Shown: positions 5,931 through 8,874 of the stretch, in pieces
How the letters are laid out: each line of letters opens with the position of its first letter
Numbering within the stretch: the stretch's first letter is position 1
Source of the DNA: Desulfonatronospira sp.
Lineage (GTDB): Bacteria; Desulfobacterota; Desulfovibrionia; Desulfovibrionales; Desulfonatronovibrionaceae
Assembly: GCA_003563255.1 (NCBI GenBank)
Contig: PWSL01000007.1
Location: 1 to 8,874, forward strand
Direction: 5' to 3'
Length of the DNA: 8,874 nt
Translations under genes and position numbers: made by a program
The notes under the pieces: generated by a model
What the model saw: the letters and a program-made list of their open reading frames with translations, nothing else
Database searches by the model: none
What the model was told of the DNA's origin: nothing

Positions 5931-5970
5931 TCTTCACCTTGTTATGTGTCGGTTTTACGCAAGACTGTTT

Positions 5971-6309
5971 TCAGCAGAGCCTGGTTCCGTCGGGTACATG
6001 GGCATCGGGCACCGCCAGGACCACTGCTCCGTTCTGGTCATGAAATCCGGTCACCAGACACTGGGACATGACCGGACCTATCTGCCTGGGGGGAAAGTTG
6101 ATCACAGCTATTACCTGTTTGCCAGGCAGGGAGTCCCTGTCGTACAAGTCAGTGATCTGCGCGCTGGATTTGAGGGTGCCGATTTCCTGACCAAAATCCA
6201 CCACCAGTCTAAAAGCAGGTTTTTTTGCTTCGGGAAAATCATGGACTTCGGTAATGGTTCCGACTCTGATGTCTACTTTCTGGAAGTCATTCCAGTCAAT
6301 CTGGCTCAT
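5971..6309 (-). CDS. csaA: CsaA-like tRNA-binding domain protein
   Basis: A 112-aa stand-alone tRNA-binding domain (OB-fold, PF01588) of the CsaA type. Matching features are FQKVDIRVGTI (residues 9-19), the Lys-Pro-Ala region (30-32), VVDFGQEIG (36-44), KSSAQIT (47-53) and NFPPRQIG (71-78), then a C-terminal PDAHVPDGTRL. The length is typical of the family. CsaA was described in Bacillus subtilis as an export-related chaperone; the fold also binds tRNA in aminoacyl-tRNA synthetase appendages. It should be a cytoplasmic homodimer. The start has a good ribosome binding site (CAGGGG, five bases before the ATG). It is divergent from uup and lies 40 nt upstream of glgA, possibly in one transcript with it, although no functional link between the two is evident. 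Confidence 0.9.
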   Translation of the reverse strand: MSQIDWNDFQKVDIRVGTITEVHDFPEAKKPAFRLVVDFGQEIGTLKSSAQITDLYDRDSLPGKQVIAVINFPPRQIGPVMSQCLVTGFHDQNGAVVLAVPDAHVPDGTRLC

Positions 6310-6417
6310 ATATACCCCTGAATTATGGTGCTTATGGTTACCTGCTGAATCTGGAAGTTTTTAATAAAAAAATCAAGTTGTTTCATGCTTGTTTAAGTAT
6401 TTGAAAAGGGTATTTTC
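6310..6417. promoter_or_regulatory. Divergent intergenic region between csaA and uup
   Basis: This 108-nt spacer must hold promoters or leaders for csaA (-) and uup (+), or at least uup. It is markedly AT-rich in 6360-6405. I could not find a pair of sigma-70 hexamers with proper spacing on either strand that I would defend. The uup ribosome binding site, AAAGGG, lies at 6405-6410, seven bases before its ATG. Confidence 0.5.
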
Positions 6418-8232
6418 ATGTCTTCAACTCCACTTATAAGTTGTCATGGTATAAAGAAGGCCTATTCCGGCAGGGAACTCTTTTCTGAGCTCAGCCTGGG
6501 TTTTTTCCCCCAGGAGAGTACCGGCCTCATAGGCCCCAACGGATCAGGCAAGTCCACCCTGCTCAAGATCCTGGCCGGAATGGAAACCCCGGACGCAGGT
6601 GAACTTACAGTCAGGCGGGATACAAGGCTTGTTTACCTTCCCCAGACTGAAAATTTTGACCGGGACCAGACGGTTGAGCAGGCCCTTATACAGGTTATGG
6701 AAAACGTAGACCATGATCCGGAAAGCTATGTCAGCCTGAAAAAAACAGCCGGGCAGATGGGCTTTTTTCACCTGGACACCATGGTCTGCACATTGTCCGG
6801 GGGGTGGCTTAAAAGGCTGTCCATGGCCCGGGCGCTTCTGCAGGAGCCTGACCTGCTGCTTCTGGACGAGCCCACCAACCACCTGGACCTGGAAGGAATA
6901 CTCTGGCTGGAAAATGTCCTTAAAAATCCGGATTTCGCCTTTGTCCTGGTGAGCCATGACCGGGCTTTCCTGGAAAATGTCACCAACCGGATAGTGGAGC
7001 TGAGCAGGATATATCCGGAAGGGTGTCTGCGTGTGGAAGGCAGCTACTCCACCTTCCTGGAGAAGCGCCAGGAATTTACTCAGTCCCGGGAAAAGCTGGA
7101 GCAGAGACTGGCCAGCAAGACCCGCAGGGAAATCGAGTGGCTGCGCCAGGGGCCCAAGGCCAGGACCACAAAGGCCAAACACAGAAAAGAAACCGCCTTC
7201 GCTTTGCAGGAAGAGCTAAGCCAGGTGAGATCCAGAAATGCCGGAAACAGGGCGGCTGAAATTGAATTTTCCGGTACCGGCCGCAAGACCAGAAAGCTTC
7301 TTCGCTGCAGAAATGTTTCCTGCAAGCGCCAGGGCCGCACACTCCTGGAAGGCCTTGACCTGACTCTTTCTCCGGGAAACCGCCTGGGCATAGTGGGCCG
7401 AAACGGTACCGGCAAAAGCAGTCTGCTGGAGATTCTGTCCGGGGAGATGGAACCGGACTCGGGTACGGTGCAATGGGCTGAGGGACTTAAGGTGGTACAT
7501 TTTGACCAGAACAGGGAGCAGTTGAACCAGGAACAGAGCCTGCAGGAGTCCCTGTGCCCCAGCGGCGACCAGGTGGTTTACCAGGGCAGGGCTTTGCACG
7601 TGGTGTCCTGGGCCAGGCGCATGCGCTTTGACCCGGACCAGCTCCCCCTGCCGGTGTCCAGGCTGTCGGGAGGTGAACAGTCCAGGCTGCTTATTGCCAG
7701 GCTCATGCTCAAGCCTGCCGATGTCCTGCTTCTGGACGAGCCCACCAACGACATCGACATCCCCACCCTGGAGATTCTGGAGCAGAGCCTGGAAGAATTT
7801 CCCGGGGCCATAGTGCTTATTTCCCATGACCGGATGTTCCTGGACAATCTCTGCGACAGGCTTCTTTACCTTGACGGTCAGGGCAGGGCCACTTTTGTGG
7901 CCGATTATGTCCAGTATATCCGGGAAGCTGCCCAGACGGACAAGCCTGAACAAAAAGTTCAGTCCGGGAAAAAAGCAAAGCCCAGACCAAGGCAGCAGAA
8001 CAAGATGTCATTCAAGGACCAGCGGGAATATGAAAGCATTGAAGGCGATATTGAAAAGGCTGAAAACGAGGTGGCCGGCCTCAAGGAAAAGATGAACCGT
8101 CCGGAAGTCATGAGTGACGCCAAGGAACTGGAAAGGCTTTGCAGTGAACTGGAACAGGCTGAAGCCGGTCTGATGCGGCTTTACGCACGCTGGGAGGAAC
8201 TTGAGGAAATAGCTGAAAAGTGCAGCAGGTGA
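6418..8232 (+). CDS. uup: ABC-F ATPase, Uup type
   Basis: A 604-aa soluble protein with two ABC ATPase domains and no membrane segments. Domain 1 has Walker A GPNGSGKST (39-47), signature LSGGW (126-130), Walker B with DEPTNHLD (150-157) and the switch histidine H180. A linker follows with the Uup-typical WLRQGPKARTTKAK (241-254). Domain 2 has GRNGTGKSS (327-335), LSGGE (416-420), DEPTNDID (440-447) and H470. A basic Lys/Pro-rich stretch (about 510-530) leads to a C-terminal coiled coil (about 535-600), the DNA/RNA-binding tail that distinguishes Uup from EttA. ABC-F proteins act at the ribosomal E site; Uup has been linked to relief of stalled ribosomes and, in E. coli, to transposon excision and branched DNA intermediates. 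All catalytic motifs are intact. AAAGGG precedes the ATG by seven bases. The gene is monocistronic and ends before a strong hairpin shared with the convergent gene. Confidence 0.92.
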   Translation: MSSTPLISCHGIKKAYSGRELFSELSLGFFPQESTGLIGPNGSGKSTLLKILAGMETPDAGELTVRRDTRLVYLPQTENFDRDQTVEQALIQVMENVDHDPESYVSLKKTAGQMGFFHLDTMVCTLSGGWLKRLSMARALLQEPDLLLLDEPTNHLDLEGILWLENVLKNPDFAFVLVSHDRAFLENVTNRIVELSRIYPEGCLRVEGSYSTFLEKRQEFTQSREKLEQRLASKTRREIEWLRQGPKARTTKAKHRKETAFALQEELSQVRSRNAGNRAAEIEFSGTGRKTRKLLRCRNVSCKRQGRTLLEGLDLTLSPGNRLGIVGRNGTGKSSLLEILSGEMEPDSGTVQWAEGLKVVHFDQNREQLNQEQSLQESLCPSGDQVVYQGRALHVVSWARRMRFDPDQLPLPVSRLSGGEQSRLLIARLMLKPADVLLLDEPTNDIDIPTLEILEQSLEEFPGAIVLISHDRMFLDNLCDRLLYLDGQGRATFVADYVQYIREAAQTDKPEQKVQSGKKAKPRPRQQNKMSFKDQREYESIEGDIEKAENEVAGLKEKMNRPEVMSDAKELERLCSELEQAEAGLMRLYARWEELEEIAEKCSR

Positions 8233-8266
8233 TATGCTGAAAACTTAAACATGGTATATTTAAGAC

Positions 8267-8295
8267 GCGCCTGCAAGAAATACTGTTGCAGGCGC
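8267..8295. terminator. Likely bidirectional terminator between uup and the small Cys protein gene
   Basis: A perfect 10-bp GC-rich stem, GCGCCTGCAA (8267-8276) / TTGCAGGCGC (8286-8295), with a 9-nt loop lies 34 nt past the uup stop and between two convergent genes. On the + strand the T-rich tract (8308-8319) starts some distance after the stem; on the - strand only a short TCTTAAATA follows. The position argues for termination on both strands, but the weak T-tracts lower confidence in a purely intrinsic mechanism. Confidence 0.6.
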
Positions 8296-8359
8296 ATCCT
8301 GTTATCATTTAATTTTTTTATGTGTGCTGCCTGGCAGCTCACCTTGCTTTGAGGTTTGC

Positions 8360-8629
8360 TTACAGCTTGCAGGCCTCGCCGCCTTCGCAATAGTTGCGGA
8401 TGAACTGCCCCAGCTGAATGCCGAAATTGTAGCACTTTTTACCCAGAAGGCAGTTGTCTACATCAGTATCTTCCAGGTGTGTTGAAAGTTTGTTGCCGTC
8501 TTTTTCGAAAGTGGCCTCCCAGGCCTTTTTTTCGGAATTGTAGTCAATCTGAAGCCCCACTCCGTATTGAGCGATCTCGGGATAAATCTCTTGCAGCTTG
8601 TTTTTGATATCAGAAGCCTGTGTAGCCAT
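8360..8629 (-). CDS. Small hypothetical protein with four C-terminal cysteines
   Basis: I do not recognise the family. The 89-aa protein starts at the ATG with a strong AGGAGGG ribosome binding site. The N-terminal third is probably helical (SDIKNKLQEIYPEI, 6-19), followed by likely beta-strands (VGLQIDYN, WEATFEKDGNKLSTHLE). The last third holds all four cysteines: C60, C66, C81 and C87, in a segment ending EGGEACKL. There is no signal peptide, so this is probably a cytoplasmic protein. The cysteine spacing (5, 14 and 5 residues between) could bind a metal or form disulfides, but it matches no standard motif I know. The good ribosome binding site, plausible promoter and own terminator argue for a real, independently expressed gene. 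An in-frame upstream ATG at 8722 would add 31 residues but would overlap the proposed promoter. Confidence 0.75.
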   Translation of the reverse strand: MATQASDIKNKLQEIYPEIAQYGVGLQIDYNSEKKAWEATFEKDGNKLSTHLEDTDVDNCLLGKKCYNFGIQLGQFIRNYCEGGEACKL

Positions 8630-8633
8630 AAAG

Positions 8634-8640
8634 CCCTCCT
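8634..8640 (-). promoter_or_regulatory. Ribosome binding site fixing the start of the small Cys protein
   Basis: On the minus strand AGGAGGG ends four bases before the ATG at 8629. It is the strongest Shine-Dalgarno match in this part of the window and selects the 89-aa form over a 120-aa form. Confidence 0.85.
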
Positions 8641-8693
8641 TTGGTTCTTGTTCGAGTTGCTGGAAAATCTTTTTCGCCGTTAAAACTCCAGAT

Positions 8694-8722
8694 ACAATAA
8701 ATCCAGATTTTTTTATTGGCAA
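8694..8722 (-). promoter_or_regulatory. Possible sigma-70-type promoter for the small Cys protein
   Basis: On the minus strand TTGCCA (8722-8717; five of six to consensus) is followed after 17 nt by TATTGT (8699-8694; four of six). This would give a leader of roughly 60 nt before the start at 8629. The spacing and location are good; the -10 is imperfect. Beyond it, 8723-8874 holds only the 40-nt repeat and no supported gene. Confidence 0.4.
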
Positions 8723-8753
8723 TACCTTTAGTCAATAGCTCGATAATCATGTC

Positions 8754-8793
8754 AGTGACTTACTCCTGAAACCCTGTCACAAAAAACAAGAAA
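8754..8793. repeat. 40-nt dispersed repeat, copy 2
   Basis: This is the second copy of 3624-3663 (35 of 40 identical, same orientation). It lies upstream of the small Cys protein gene, whereas copy 1 lies downstream of the polyferredoxin gene, so the repeat is not tied to gene ends. Both copies are also preceded by CCTTTAGT (3619-3626 and 8725-8732), at different distances. Confidence 0.7.
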
Positions 8794-8874
8794 AATTTGA
8801 GCCATGACGGGGGTTCAGCGCTTGGCACTGTAAATGTTCCGCACTTATTTTTTAAGAAAAAGACTACTGCCCAC

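Noticed and set aside
8630..8722. Extended 120-aa form of the small Cys protein starting at 8722.
   Set aside because: The 31 extra residues cover the likely promoter and leader. The AGGAGGG site clearly selects the start at 8629.

Overview
The window looks like a chromosomal stretch from an anaerobic, respiring bacterium, most likely a Deltaproteobacterium (Desulfobacterota, possibly Desulfovibrionales). This is inference from gene content: a Tat-exported DUF362 protein paired with a NapH/NapG-type polyferredoxin. Coding DNA is moderately GC-rich, with strong GGAGG-type ribosome binding sites. The spacers are full of short palindromes and dispersed repeats. No tRNA, rRNA, CRISPR array, transposase or phage gene is visible.

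Layout. Positions 1-261 hold no supported gene, but contain an inverted repeat and one copy of a 35-nt palindromic repeat. A small HExxH metalloprotease-like gene follows (262-786, +). Next is a two-gene operon with a 1-nt stop/start overlap: a Tat-exported DUF362 protein (954-1931) and a membrane polyferredoxin (1931-3568) that reads as a NapH-NapG fusion. The spacer 3569-3901 has no gene but is dense with repeats: a 40-nt dispersed repeat, an element whose 18-bp inverted arms enclose three hairpins, and the second copy of the 35-nt repeat. An AT-rich orphan DUF2442 gene (3902-4159, +) follows, then a MITE-like element (4238-4401) whose right end covers the last codons of the convergent glgA gene.

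The right half is mostly housekeeping. glgA (4395-5930, -) is preceded by csaA (5971-6309, -), possibly in one transcript. Diverging from csaA is uup (6418-8232, +), an ABC-F ATPase. uup converges on a small cysteine-containing protein gene (8360-8629, -), with a shared strong hairpin between them. A second copy of the 40-nt repeat lies at 8754-8793.

How the genes work together. Only the DUF362/polyferredoxin pair forms a clear functional unit: probably a membrane electron-transfer module linking the quinone pool or cytoplasmic reductant to an exported protein. The polyferredoxin carries an internal twin-arginine-like motif exactly between its NapH-like and NapG-like halves. That suggests Sec-then-Tat assembly and is the most interesting protein-level observation here. 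The other genes (glycogen synthesis, a tRNA-binding-fold protein, ribosome-associated ATPase, small accessory genes) look functionally independent of it.
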